Assembly (NCBI GenBank): GCA_910576555.1
Contig: CAJTIY010000007.1
Coordinates: 17,880 to 81,879 of the forward strand
Reading direction: 5' to 3'
Length of the DNA: 64,000 nt
DNA from: an uncultured Alistipes sp.
Lineage (GTDB): Bacteria; Bacteroidota; Bacteroidia; Bacteroidales; Rikenellaceae
Part shown: in pieces, positions 46,035 through 54,797 of the stretch
Numbering within the stretch: the stretch's first letter is position 1
How the letters are laid out: the number at the start of each line of letters is the position of its first letter
Notes under the pieces: model-generated
Told to the model about the DNA's origin: nothing
The model's database searches: none
Seen by the model: only the letters and a program-made list of their open reading frames with translations
Made by a program: the position numbers and the translations under genes

Positions 46035-47081
46035 TCAGAAGAGCGACTGCTCGTAGAAGGCGAACAGCTCCTTGTGCTCGGCCTCCTCCTTCCTGCGCCG
46101 TCCCCGCCGCGACGGCGCTCCGGGCATCTCGCCCGCAGCAGCCCCGTCGGGAGCGTCGGCTCCGGCCGCGATCGTTCCGGATGCGGACGCATCCGGTTCG
46201 GCGTTCTCCCCTCCGGCGGCATCCGGTTCGGATGCAGCAGCGGCCGTCCCGCACCCGGCAGGCGTCGCTGCAGCCCCGGACACGGGAGGCACCTCGAACA
46301 GTACGGACACCTCGGCCGCATCTTCCGCTTCGTCTTCCGGGACCGCACGATCCGCCCCCGCTTCCGCGTCGGTCTCCGGACCGGCACAATCCGACGTCCC
46401 ATCCGCTTCGGCATCGGAGCCGGCATCTTCGGCCTCCTCTTCCGCTTCGTCTTCCGGGACCGCACGATCCGCCCCCGCTTCCGCGTCGGTCTCCGGACCG
46501 GCACAATCCGAGGTCCCATCCGCTTCGGCATCGGAGCCGGCATCTTCGGCCGCCTCTACCGCTTCGGGCATCGGAACGGCAGGCTCGCCCGGCTCCCCCG
46601 TTTCGGGTTCCGGGACGGCAAGCTCCGCTACCGCGGCCTCTTCGTTATCCGAGACGACATGCCCGGGCGCCGGATCGACATGCTCCGCCGCCGGTTCCGC
46701 TTCGACGGTTTCGGCCTCCGGATCATCGTCCATCCCGATCGCCTCCTGCGGCTCCTTCAGCTCCTCGCGGACCTCCACCAGCAGGGCACGGATGCGCTGC
46801 AGACGCTCCATGAGCTCCACCTCGCGCTTCATGCCGTCCGACTCGCCGTGCGGGCGCTTGAGCGCCCGCTTGGCGCCCTCCAACGTCATGCCCCGCTCCT
46901 TGACGAGGTGGTAGATCAGTTTCAGATTCTCGACATCCTGCGGCGAGAAGAGGCGGTTGCCCTTCTTGTTCCGCTTGGGTTTGAGCACCCCGAACTGCGA
47001 CTCCCAATGGCGGATGAGCGACTGGTTGACGTCGAACATCTCGGCCACCTCGCCCATCGAATAGAAAATTTTTTCGGCCAT
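46035..47081 (-). CDS. MerR-family regulator with long acidic repeat tail
   Basis: 348 residues. The first 70 are a MerR helix-turn-helix (YSMGEVAEMFDVNQSLIRHW, NRLFSPQDVENLKLIYHLV), followed by a short coiled coil. From about 115 to 320 the chain is Ala/Glu/Asp/Pro-rich, and it contains two tandem copies of a 39-residue unit (AEDAGSDAEADGTSDCAGPE…). It ends in a conserved-looking EHKELFAFYEQSLF. Bacteroidetes homologs usually have a short linker, so the tail is the odd part. No effector-binding domain is seen. Target unknown. Confidence 0.85.
   Translation of the reverse strand: MAEKIFYSMGEVAEMFDVNQSLIRHWESQFGVLKPKRNKKGNRLFSPQDVENLKLIYHLVKERGMTLEGAKRALKRPHGESDGMKREVELMERLQRIRALLVEVREELKEPQEAIGMDDDPEAETVEAEPAAEHVDPAPGHVVSDNEEAAVAELAVPEPETGEPGEPAVPMPEAVEAAEDAGSDAEADGTSDCAGPETDAEAGADRAVPEDEAEEEAEDAGSDAEADGTSDCAGPETDAEAGADRAVPEDEAEDAAEVSVLFEVPPVSGAAATPAGCGTAAAASEPDAAGGENAEPDASASGTIAAGADAPDGAAAGEMPGAPSRRGRRRKEEAEHKELFAFYEQSLF
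46321..46554. repeat. 117-bp tandem duplication inside the MerR gene
   Basis: Copies at 46321-46437 and 46438-46554 are nearly identical and keep frame (39 codons each). A partial third unit (TCTACCGCTTCGGGCATCGG) follows. Confidence 0.9.
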
Positions 47082-47141
47082 ATATCTTCGTTACTTTTTC
47101 CGATGACTGCACTCCCCGCGTTTTGCCGCCCGGCGCATGGG

Positions 47142-48530
47142 TCACTCCCCCTTGAGGATCCGCAGCGACTGGGGATAGAGGTTGTTCACGCGGCCGCCGA
47201 TCCGCTTGGCGAAGCCGAGCGCACGACCGCGCGCCGCGACGAGGTTCATCCCTTCGGCGAACGCCGCCGGAGCGACCTCCTGCCGGCGCAGGTAGCGCAG
47301 CGCCTGCTCCTCGTCGAGCTCCGCGACGGCCGTCGCCGCACGATCGAGCCCCGCGAAAAAGGCCAGCGCCGGGTCGGGCTTCAGCCGTCCCTTGAAAAGC
47401 TGTCCGAGCGCCACGCCCGAACAGATGACGGGCAGCGCGGCAGAGAGCGCCGCGACGGCATCCGCCTGCGCCTCGTACCACGCGTAGCAGGTGTCGGCCA
47501 CGACGCCGAAGCGCATCCGCTCGGGTTCGCGCACCCAGCGCCGCAGCTCGGCCTCCGTCGTCCGATCGACCGCCGCGATGGGCTGTCGCCGGCCGCGGGG
47601 CAGGCGTCCGCGGCACGCCGCATCCTCCGCCTTGCGGACCACCGAGGCGAAGAACCCCTCGCCGCGGGCCCTGTGGGGATAGAACCGGAACGTACGGAAC
47701 GCTCCGACCCGACCGCAGACGATGCCCCACGCCTCGGCCGCGGCGATCGCTCCGCATGCGACCGCCTCGTCGCCCACCTCGGCCGACAGCCGTTCGAGCG
47801 ACCCTTCGTTCTCCTCGCGGTTGAAGGTGCAGGTGCTGTAGATCAGCGTGCCTCCGGGCTTGAGCAGCCGCCACGCCGCACGCAGAATCTCCTCCTGCCG
47901 TGCCGCGCAGAGGCGTACGTTGCCCTCGCTCCACGCAGCCCGAGCCCCCGCATCCTTGCGGAACATGCCCTCGCCCGAGCAGGGGGCGTCGACCGCCACG
48001 ACATCGAACCAGCCCGCGAAATCGGCCATCCGCCCCGGCTCGCAGCAGGTCACGGCGACATTGCCCGTGCCCCACTTGCGCACGTTATCGGCGAGCACCT
48101 GCGCCCGTTTGCGGTCGATCTCGTTGGCCACGACCAGCCCCTCGGGACCGGCGAGCGAGGCATAGAGCGTCGTCTTGCCGCCCGGCGCCGCACAGAGGTC
48201 GAGGATCCGGGCGCCCCGCGTCGGCACGTCGCGCAGCAGATGCCCCACGAACTGCGACGAGGCCTCCTGCACGTAGTAGGCCCCGGCGTGGAAGTCGCTG
48301 TCGAAGGTGAACTGCGGCCGCTCGGCGAGGTAAAAACCCTGCGGGCTCCACGGCACCCGTTCGGCAGCGCCCTGCGCTACGACGTCGGGTATCCCCGCCC
48401 CGTCGCACTTGGCTTCGTTGAGCCGCACCGACACCTCGGGCGCCCCGTCGAGCGCCGCGCACAGCGCCGCGCCCTCCCCGGCGCCGAGGTCGCGCAGGAC
48501 CCGTTCGACGAATTTTTCAGGCAGTTCCAT
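47142..48530 (-). CDS. RsmF-like RNA cytosine-C5 methyltransferase
   Basis: 462 residues of the NOL1/NOP2/Sun family. The SAM-binding core shows YYVQEASSQFVG, LDLCAAPGGKTT (about 108-119) and VVANEIDRKRAQVL. The catalytic DAPCSGEGMFRK and IYSTCTFNREENE contain the two cysteines. The C-terminal RNA-binding region is RsmF-like. The likely target is 16S rRNA, but the site is uncertain. It lies 3 bases after the kinase gene on the same strand. Confidence 0.92.
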   Translation of the reverse strand: MELPEKFVERVLRDLGAGEGAALCAALDGAPEVSVRLNEAKCDGAGIPDVVAQGAAERVPWSPQGFYLAERPQFTFDSDFHAGAYYVQEASSQFVGHLLRDVPTRGARILDLCAAPGGKTTLYASLAGPEGLVVANEIDRKRAQVLADNVRKWGTGNVAVTCCEPGRMADFAGWFDVVAVDAPCSGEGMFRKDAGARAAWSEGNVRLCAARQEEILRAAWRLLKPGGTLIYSTCTFNREENEGSLERLSAEVGDEAVACGAIAAAEAWGIVCGRVGAFRTFRFYPHRARGEGFFASVVRKAEDAACRGRLPRGRRQPIAAVDRTTEAELRRWVREPERMRFGVVADTCYAWYEAQADAVAALSAALPVICSGVALGQLFKGRLKPDPALAFFAGLDRAATAVAELDEEQALRYLRRQEVAPAAFAEGMNLVAARGRALGFAKRIGGRVNNLYPQSLRILKGE

Positions 48531-48533
48531 CGG

Positions 48534-49148
48534 TCACTTCGCGACGTTCAGCGCGTCGATCCGCGCGCAGATCCGGTCGAACACCGTCGCATCGTCCACG
48601 AAATCCTCGCGATCCTTGTCGATGACCATCATCGGACCGTCGTAGATCGTGTCGATCCAGTTATTATACTTGACATTGAGCCGGTTGAGATACTGCTCGT
48701 CGATGTTCATCTCGTACTCGCGGCCCCGCTTGCGGATCTGCGAAATGAGCGTCGGAACGCTCGCCCGCAGGTAGATCAGCAGGTCGGGCTTCGGAATGAG
48801 GGTCGTCACCAGCCGGAAGATCTTCATGTAGGTCTCGATATCGCGCGAGGACATAAGCCCCATCTCGTGGAGGTTGTCAGCGAAGATGTGGGCATCCTCG
48901 TAGATCGTGCGGTCCTGAAAGATCGTCCGCTCGCGGCTCGCCGAGAGCATGTCCATCGTCTGCTGGATGCGGCTTCCGAGGAAGCGGATCTGGAGGTTGA
49001 ACGCCCAGCGGTTCATATCCTCGTAGAAATCCCCGATGTAGGGGTTGTCCACCTCCTCGAGGTAGGCCGTGGCGTCGTAACGCTCGGTCAGCATGCGGGT
49101 AAGCGTCGTTTTGCCGCTCCCTATGTTTCCTGCAATGGCGATATACAT
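48534..49148 (-). CDS. Deoxynucleoside kinase
   Basis: 204 residues of the dNK/dGK-dAK family. The P-loop is IAIAGNIGSGKTTL (residues 3-16). ERTIFQDRTIYEDAHIFADN has the ERS/DRS-like substrate motif, LIYLRASVPTLISQIRKRGR is the lid, and EQYLNRLNVKYNNWI follows. It salvages deoxynucleosides to monophosphates. The start MYIAIAGNIG is preferred over a much longer reading that overlaps the GH3 gene. The specific base cannot be told. Confidence 0.92.
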   Translation of the reverse strand: MYIAIAGNIGSGKTTLTRMLTERYDATAYLEEVDNPYIGDFYEDMNRWAFNLQIRFLGSRIQQTMDMLSASRERTIFQDRTIYEDAHIFADNLHEMGLMSSRDIETYMKIFRLVTTLIPKPDLLIYLRASVPTLISQIRKRGREYEMNIDEQYLNRLNVKYNNWIDTIYDGPMMVIDKDREDFVDDATVFDRICARIDALNVAK

Positions 49149-49222
49149 GGTTTTTCGTTTTTTGTGGTCCACTCGATCCGTGCCTCTCCCGCCGGCCGCA
49201 CATCCGATCCTCCGCGCGAGAT

Positions 49223-50686
49223 TCAACGACGCAGCGCCAGCACCTGTTCGGCCACGCGGCGGTCGTTGACCAGTCGCGGCACCTTGTTTTTTCCCTGCGC
49301 GCGCATCCACGCGAGGAAATGCCCCGCGGGAACGACCGTCACGCGCTGCCTCTCGAGCGTCGTCAGCCGCTTGGCGTCGTAGTCCGAATTGGCGGCCCGC
49401 AGCGCCCGGTCCAGCTCCTCGGCGAAGCGCTCGCGGTCGTCGGGCTCGCGGTCGAACTCCACGATCCACTCGTGCGCACCCCGCTCGCGGAGCGACATGT
49501 AGCACGGCGCCACGGTGTACTCGCTCACCGAGGCCCCCGTCCGGCGGCACGCCTCGACCAAAGCCCGGTCGGCGTTGTCGACGATCAGTTCCTCACCGAA
49601 GACATTGATATACTGCTTCGTACGCCCCGCGAACCGGATCCGGTAGGGATCCGTGGCGGTGAACTCCACCCGGTCGCCGATCTCGTAGCGCCAGAGTCCG
49701 TTGTTCGACGTCACGAGCATGGCATAGGCGCGGCCGCGCTCCACCCCTTCGAGCGGCACGATCCGCTCGCCGTCGCGGAACTCGTAGTAGGTACCGTAGT
49801 CGAGCATCAGCAGCATGTCGTCGCGCACCGGGTCGTCGGCCAGCGCGAAGAATCCCTCCGAGGCGTTGTAGGTATTCATATAGTGCATGCCGCCGCCGGG
49901 AATCAGCTCCTCGAACGAGCGGCGGTAGGGGGCGAACTCCACGCCGCCGTGGGCGAAGAATTCGAGCCGCGGCCACACCTCCCGCAGGTCGCTGCGGCCC
50001 GTATACTCGAGCACGCGGCGCATCAGCGCGAGGTTCCACGAGGGGACGCCGGCGAACGCCGTGACGGGCTCCCCGGCGCATTCGCGGCAGATGGCGTCGG
50101 CCTTCCGCCAGAAGTCGGGAATGATCGCCGTGGCCGTGCGCGGGGCGCGGAACCAGCCGCCGAAGAGCCGCGTGCGGCAGATCAGCAGCGCCGAGAGATC
50201 GCCCACGAGGTTCGCCCCCTCGCGGGTGCACGAACCGCCGAGCGTCAGCGTCTTGCCCTCGAACACGCGCGTCTGCGGATGCCGCTCGGCATAGAGCGCC
50301 GCCACGTCGCGCATGCCGAGCGTATGGTTGCGCCATACCGACTCGTGCGTCACGGGAATGTACTTGCTGCGGTCGGAGGTGGTCCCCGACGAGCGGGCAT
50401 AGAGCGTCACGCGTCCCGGCGCCGCGACATCGCGTTCGCCGGCGCGCATCCGCTCGACGTAGGGCTTGAACGACTCGTAGTCGAAGACGGGCACCGCCGC
50501 CCGGAACTCCTCCGCCGTGCGCACGCCCTTCAGCCCGTATCGCACGCCGAACGCCGTCGCGGCGCCCTGCCGCAACCGCTCGCGGAGCATCCGCTCCTGC
50601 ACCTCGGCCGGATGGCGGCGGAAACGGTCGATCGACCGCAGCCGCTGCGCGAACCAAGCCTTCAATATGCTGCTTCGAAGTGACAA
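49223..50686 (-). CDS. GH3-family acyl-adenylating enzyme
   Basis: 487 residues of the GH3 auxin-responsive superfamily, widespread in Bacteroidetes with unknown substrate. Plant members join acids to amino acids through an adenylate. ARSSGTTSDRSKYIPVTHES (about 98-117) is the ATP loop. YNASEGFFALADD, SNNGLWRYEIGDRVEF and the AGRTKQYINVFGEELI signature follow. Located just after trkA on the same strand (105 bases). No partner suggests a substrate. Confidence 0.88.
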   Translation of the reverse strand: MSLRSSILKAWFAQRLRSIDRFRRHPAEVQERMLRERLRQGAATAFGVRYGLKGVRTAEEFRAAVPVFDYESFKPYVERMRAGERDVAAPGRVTLYARSSGTTSDRSKYIPVTHESVWRNHTLGMRDVAALYAERHPQTRVFEGKTLTLGGSCTREGANLVGDLSALLICRTRLFGGWFRAPRTATAIIPDFWRKADAICRECAGEPVTAFAGVPSWNLALMRRVLEYTGRSDLREVWPRLEFFAHGGVEFAPYRRSFEELIPGGGMHYMNTYNASEGFFALADDPVRDDMLLMLDYGTYYEFRDGERIVPLEGVERGRAYAMLVTSNNGLWRYEIGDRVEFTATDPYRIRFAGRTKQYINVFGEELIVDNADRALVEACRRTGASVSEYTVAPCYMSLRERGAHEWIVEFDREPDDRERFAEELDRALRAANSDYDAKRLTTLERQRVTVVPAGHFLAWMRAQGKNKVPRLVNDRRVAEQVLALRR

Positions 50687-50791
50687 TGTAGCAATCCTTT
50701 TCTTAAATTACCGTTTCGGGCCGGCCTCCGGCCTCGCTGCGGCGCGAAGCGAACCTCCCCGCCGCAAGCCCGGCACGCCGCGGCGGCCGGC

Positions 50792-52126
50792 TCAATTGAA
50801 AAAGTAACCCACCTTGCCCACCGACGCCGGCATGGCGAAGACCACCACGCGGTCGTAAGGGGCGATCTCCATGTTGTCCACGGCGATGAAGACCTTGTCG
50901 CCGCGCACGATGCCGCCGATGATCGCATCCTCGGGAAGCCCCAGATCGCGGATCCGCGCCTTCGTGGCCGGCGAGTTGGGCTTGACGATGAATTCGAGCA
51001 CCTCGGCGTCGCTGCCCGTCAGGCACTTGATCGCCTGCACGTCGGTCGACATCGTGAAGCGGAAGATGTTCGACGCCGTAACCAGCTTCTTGTTGATGAT
51101 CGTATCGATGCCGATCGACTCGGCGAGGTTGATGTAATTGAGGTTCTCGACCTCGGCGATCACCTTCTTGACCCCCATGCGTTTGGCCAGCATCGCTGCG
51201 AGGATGTTCGTCTCACTGCGGCCCGTCACGGCCACGAAGGCATCCATGTTCGAAAGCCCCTCCTCCATCATCGCCTCCGTATTGCGCCCGTCCTCGTTGA
51301 TGATCAGCGTCTTGTCGAGCGTTTCGGCCAAGCGGTAGGCCTTCTCGGCGTTGTAGTCGACCAGTTTGACGTTCATCTCCTCCTGCAGCTCGGCAGCGAT
51401 GCCGATGCCGATGCGCGAACCGCCGAGGATCATCAGGTTCTTGATCCGGATGTTCGTGCGCCCCGAGAGCTCCATCACCTCGCGCACGGCGTCCTGCCGC
51501 GCGATGATGTAGACCACGTCGCCCGGCGCATAGCGCTCGCCGGGCCGCGGGATGATCGTCTGCCCGCCGCGCATCACGGCCACCGTGCGGTAGTCGGGCT
51601 GCTCGCCCTCGGACGCCTCCAACGGCCGGCCGTTGAGCGGCGAGGCGGGTTCGAGGCGGAAGACCGCCAGCGAGAGCTTCCCGCTCGAAAAATCGACGTA
51701 CTCCGACGTCGAGGTGTGACCCAGCAGGTTGATCACCTCGCTCGCCGCCACCTTCTCGGGATAGAAGAGGTAGTCGATGCCCATGTCGATGAACATCTCC
51801 TTGTTGTTCGGTTCGAGGTATTCGTTGTTGTCGATGCGGGCGATCGATTTCTTGGCCCCGAGTTTCTTGGCCAGCATCGCCGCCACGACGTTGTCGTTCT
51901 CCTCGTGGTTCACGGCGATGAACAGATCGCACCTGCGCATCGAGGCCTTGCGCAGCGTGGCGAAGGTGGTCGAATCGCCCTCGACGGTGATCACGTCGGC
52001 GAGGTTCTCCACATCGGACAGCAGCTTCTGATCGGCATCCACCACCGTGATATCGTGGCCGTTGCCGCTCAACATCTTGGCTAGATGGCTGCCCATCTCG
52101 CCCGCTCCCGCTATGACTATCTTCAT
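50792..52126 (-). CDS. trkA: Trk potassium uptake regulatory subunit TrkA
   Basis: Peripheral NAD-binding subunit gating K+ uptake by TrkH. It has 444 residues with two tandem RCK_N/RCK_C pairs: MKIVIAGAGEMGSHLAKMLS at the N-terminus, and IKNLMILGGSRIGIGIAAEL opening the second Rossmann fold near 228. The ligand-sensing half-domains around 140-220 and 370-444 are present. TrkH is normally adjacent but is not in the window. Transcribed from a promoter face-to-face with that of the small membrane protein. Confidence 0.94.
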   Translation of the reverse strand: MKIVIAGAGEMGSHLAKMLSGNGHDITVVDADQKLLSDVENLADVITVEGDSTTFATLRKASMRRCDLFIAVNHEENDNVVAAMLAKKLGAKKSIARIDNNEYLEPNNKEMFIDMGIDYLFYPEKVAASEVINLLGHTSTSEYVDFSSGKLSLAVFRLEPASPLNGRPLEASEGEQPDYRTVAVMRGGQTIIPRPGERYAPGDVVYIIARQDAVREVMELSGRTNIRIKNLMILGGSRIGIGIAAELQEEMNVKLVDYNAEKAYRLAETLDKTLIINEDGRNTEAMMEEGLSNMDAFVAVTGRSETNILAAMLAKRMGVKKVIAEVENLNYINLAESIGIDTIINKKLVTASNIFRFTMSTDVQAIKCLTGSDAEVLEFIVKPNSPATKARIRDLGLPEDAIIGGIVRGDKVFIAVDNMEIAPYDRVVVFAMPASVGKVGYFFN

Positions 52127-52287
52127 ACGTCGTTCGTTTCTCGTGCCGATTCCGGCTGCGGACACGGCTCCCGGAGGCGAAGGCCGACGCCGCGTCGTCC
52201 TACGGGCAGCGGAATCGGGTCGTTCGCGACCGCAGCAGCAGGCCGCAGCGCCCTCCGTCCGCCCCTCCGGACCGACAGGTCCGCACT

Positions 52288-52319
52288 TTTGCAATTTAAC
52301 AGACAAATGTATATATTTG
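52288..52319 (+). promoter_or_regulatory. Promoter of the small Cys-rich membrane protein
   Basis: TTTG (52288-52291), exactly 20 bases, TATATTTG (52312-52319). It matches the Bacteroidetes consensus in full, 41 bases before the ATG. Confidence 0.85.
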
Positions 52320-52335
52320 TCGGCGAAAGCACAAA
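52304..52335 (-). promoter_or_regulatory. Promoter of trkA, overlapping the divergent one
   Basis: On the minus strand, TTTG (52332-52335), exactly 20 bases, TACATTTG (52304-52311). The two -7 boxes abut head to head as CAAATGTATATATTTG. Confidence 0.85.
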
Positions 52336-52360
52336 TTTCCGTCCCTAAAAAACGAAGCGT

Positions 52361-52642
52361 ATGCCCGCATGGTCCGTCGTTCTGCTTTGCGCCGTAGGCG
52401 CCGTCGCCTTTTTCGTCGTCGGCATGTCGCTGACGCTGATGATCAAGGGACACCATATCGACTCCGAAATCGCGACCAACAAGAACATGCAGCGCCTCGG
52501 CATCAAATGCGCCGTGCACGAAACGCGCGAGGCCGACGGCTCGGCAGCCTGCTCCGACAGCGGCGGCTCGCTCCCGGGCTGCACAGGCAACTGCGGCGCC
52601 TGCGACATCGACCACGCCGCCGAAACGGACCGCGAACGCTGA
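52361..52642 (+). CDS. Small membrane protein with Cys-rich tail
   Basis: 93 residues, not confidently assigned. One N-terminal hydrophobic helix (VVLLCAVGAVAFFVVGMSLT, about 6-27) is followed by a soluble tail with six or so cysteines, including SLPGCTGNCGACDID. The C-x3-C-x2-C spacing could bind a metal or iron-sulfur cluster. It has its own near-perfect promoter, so expression is real. The size and the Cys-rich end recall the Na+-NQR maturation factor NqrM, but the motif does not match closely. The following 295 bases, to cysQ, hold only a weak hairpin at 52881-52910. Confidence 0.7.
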   Translation: MPAWSVVLLCAVGAVAFFVVGMSLTLMIKGHHIDSEIATNKNMQRLGIKCAVHETREADGSAACSDSGGSLPGCTGNCGACDIDHAAETDRER

Positions 52643-52937
52643 TCCGGCCCGCGACATCCGTCGCCCGACGTACCGACGGCCGAAGCGGCCTCGAACACGC
52701 TCGGCCGACACGCGCGCGATCTTCTGCTTCCGCTCCGATCCGTCGCGACCGCTTCCCGGACCGCTCCCGCTACCGACCGCCCCGTACCGAGCACTTCCCA
52801 GCAGCGCCCCTCCTCCGGAACGAAACCGCCCCAATGATACGGAGCCGCCCCGAACGAACGGAAAAGCCCTTCAATGAACGGGCCGCCCCGAACTTCCGTC
52901 CGGAGCGGCCTCGGCATGACGTTCGCGCTGCCGCCCG

Positions 52938-53783
52938 TCAGAGGGTGCACCCCTTCGCCCGGCAGCAGAACCACGGATTGTGCAGGTCGGCCTCGTTGTA
53001 ACGCAGCGCGCTTCCGTCGGCCAGCGAGCGGGTTTCGCCGCCCGCCTCGGCGAGAATCAGCTCCCCGGCGGCCGTATCCCACTCGTAGGTATGCGTCGTG
53101 CGGACGTAGTAGTCGACACGTCCCTCCGCCAGCAGGCAGAACTTGTACGAACTCCCCTGCTCGACGACCTCCAGATCGGGGAACCGTTCGCGCAGGCGGT
53201 CGATATGCTCGTGCGTCTCGGGGGTCTGGTGCGACCGCGACACGGCGACGCGCAACCGGCCGTGCGGCGCCTCGTCGGCGAGCGGCAGGGGCCGCAGCCC
53301 CTCCATGATCGCCTCGTAGCCGTACCCCGCCGCGGAATCGGGCGCCACCCCCTCCTTGAGGTAAGCCCCGGCGTCGCGGCCGGCAAGATACATCCGGTTA
53401 TAATAAGGGACATAGATCACCGCGCCGATGCAGACATTGTTCTCCATCAGGGCGATGTTCACCGTGAACTCGTTGTTGCCCTTGATGAACTCCACCGTCC
53501 CGTCGAGCGGATCGACCAGCCAGTAGAGCTCCCAGTTGCGGCGCTCCTCGTAGCCCATCTCGCGCCCCTCCTCCGAGAGGATCGGGATGCGCGTCGGACC
53601 GAGGTACTCGCGGATGGTGCGGTGTGCCGCCCGGTCGGCCACCGTGATGGGCGTACGATCGCTCTTGAGACTGATGTCGTAGTCGTCGCGATGTTTGTAT
53701 ATCTTCATGATTTCGGCGCCCGCCCGCACCGCCGCATTGAAAAGCGGCGGCAGCAGGTATCGCCTCACCTCGTCGTTTATCAT
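52938..53783 (-). CDS. cysQ: 3'(2'),5'-bisphosphate nucleotidase CysQ-like
   Basis: Mg-dependent phosphatase of the inositol-monophosphatase superfamily, removing PAP made in sulfate assimilation. It has 281 residues from MINDEVRRYL. LKSDRTPITVADRAAH, ILSEEGREM (Glu metal ligand), YWLVDPLDGTVEFIKGN (DPxDGT motif, about 95-111) and TYEWDTAAGELILAEAGG are all present. An ATG 13 codons upstream is in frame, but a TATCTTTA box (53825-53832) sits only 2 bases before it, so transcription would begin too late. No sulfate genes adjoin it. Confidence 0.9.
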   Translation of the reverse strand: MINDEVRRYLLPPLFNAAVRAGAEIMKIYKHRDDYDISLKSDRTPITVADRAAHRTIREYLGPTRIPILSEEGREMGYEERRNWELYWLVDPLDGTVEFIKGNNEFTVNIALMENNVCIGAVIYVPYYNRMYLAGRDAGAYLKEGVAPDSAAGYGYEAIMEGLRPLPLADEAPHGRLRVAVSRSHQTPETHEHIDRLRERFPDLEVVEQGSSYKFCLLAEGRVDYYVRTTHTYEWDTAAGELILAEAGGETRSLADGSALRYNEADLHNPWFCCRAKGCTL

Positions 53784-53824
53784 GCTGACTCGCTTTGGAT
53801 ATCGGTTAATTCGCGTTGCCATCG

Positions 53825-53832
53825 TAAAGATA
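53825..53832 (-). promoter_or_regulatory. Probable -7 box of cysQ
   Basis: TATCTTTA on the minus strand, one base off TAnnTTTG. It favours the start at 53783. Confidence 0.45.
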
Positions 53833-53906
53833 ATAAAAATTCATCGGATCGTGAAATTTTCGGCGATTATACGCCGCGCTCCGCTGCCTCACGGACACGC
53901 ACCGCA

Positions 53907-54797
53907 TCAACGCCGCTTCGGGTCGACCGTTCCGCGAGGTCGCCACGCATCGGCCTCCGCCGTCGCACGGACATAGAGGAGCGTCGCGAGACAACAGACC
54001 GCAGTCGACGCCGCCAAGGCGGCCGGCCAGCAGCCGAACCGCAGCGCCGCCGCCATGGCGCACAGCGCCGCCGCGATCGCAGCAGCAGCATGCCGAGACC
54101 GCGAGCGCCCCGGCGCACGCTCGGCCAAAGGCTCCCACAGCGTCACGCGGTACGCCCGGCCGATGCGCCGCTGCGCCCGGCGACCGAACCCGTCGTCCGC
54201 CGCCGTCTCGCGCGCGAACAGCCGCACGGCAGGTCCCACCCGCGTGCGGACGAGCGCCGTACGCCCCGCAGGGCGCTCCCCGACGGCCATAGCCAAGCGG
54301 CGGATCGCCCCGGGCCGCAACACCGTCGCGCCGTGCAACGGCAGCACATAATCGCAGGACGCCGCGCAGAGAGCCGCTTCGCTGCCGCCCGCGGCGCTCT
54401 CCTCCGCTCGGTCGAGCAGCACGAGCCGCCGGAAATTGCGCCGGCACGAGCGCCACAACTCCCGCACCCCGGCGGGAGGCGTCACCGCGATCATGCCGTA
54501 ACGTGCGACCAGTTCGGCATAGAGCGCCGGCTGCCGCTGCCGGTCGAGCGCAACGATCACTTCGTAGCAGGCATACTCCTCGGCCAGCAGCGCCGCGACC
54601 TGCGCCGCATCGGTCGCACCGAAGCACAGCACCGAGATGCCGATACCGCCGGGTGCATCCGCCGCGACGCACCGCATCCGCTCCGCGAGCCGCCGCGCCG
54701 CACGGGCCCGCGACACGCACCGCAGCACGACGCCGCATGCGAGCAGCAACGCGGCCGACACGAGCGTCACGCACCAAGAGACGATCACCCCAAGCAT
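53907..54797 (-). CDS. Degenerate glycosyltransferase-like membrane protein
   Basis: 296 residues, not assignable to a known function. An N-terminal membrane helix (MLGVIVSWCVTLVSAALLLA) is followed by a domain whose start, GISVLCFGATDAAQVAALLA then CYEVIVALDRQRQP, resembles a GT2 fold. ALDRQRQ stands where VDDGSTD is expected, and no D-x-D is visible (CDYVLPLHGATVL at that place). Two helices follow near the C-terminus (AAAAIAAALCAMAAALRFGC, LAASTAVCCLATLLYVRATA). It overlaps the HEAT-like gene by 13 bases. A binding or scaffold role is my inference. Confidence 0.6.
   Translation of the reverse strand: MLGVIVSWCVTLVSAALLLACGVVLRCVSRARAARRLAERMRCVAADAPGGIGISVLCFGATDAAQVAALLAEEYACYEVIVALDRQRQPALYAELVARYGMIAVTPPAGVRELWRSCRRNFRRLVLLDRAEESAAGGSEAALCAASCDYVLPLHGATVLRPGAIRRLAMAVGERPAGRTALVRTRVGPAVRLFARETAADDGFGRRAQRRIGRAYRVTLWEPLAERAPGRSRSRHAAAAIAAALCAMAAALRFGCWPAALAASTAVCCLATLLYVRATAEADAWRPRGTVDPKRR

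Noticed and set aside
52361..52642. NqrM maturation factor
   Set aside because: Size and Cys-rich tail are similar, but the cysteine spacing does not match, and the Rnf operon is 9 kb away.
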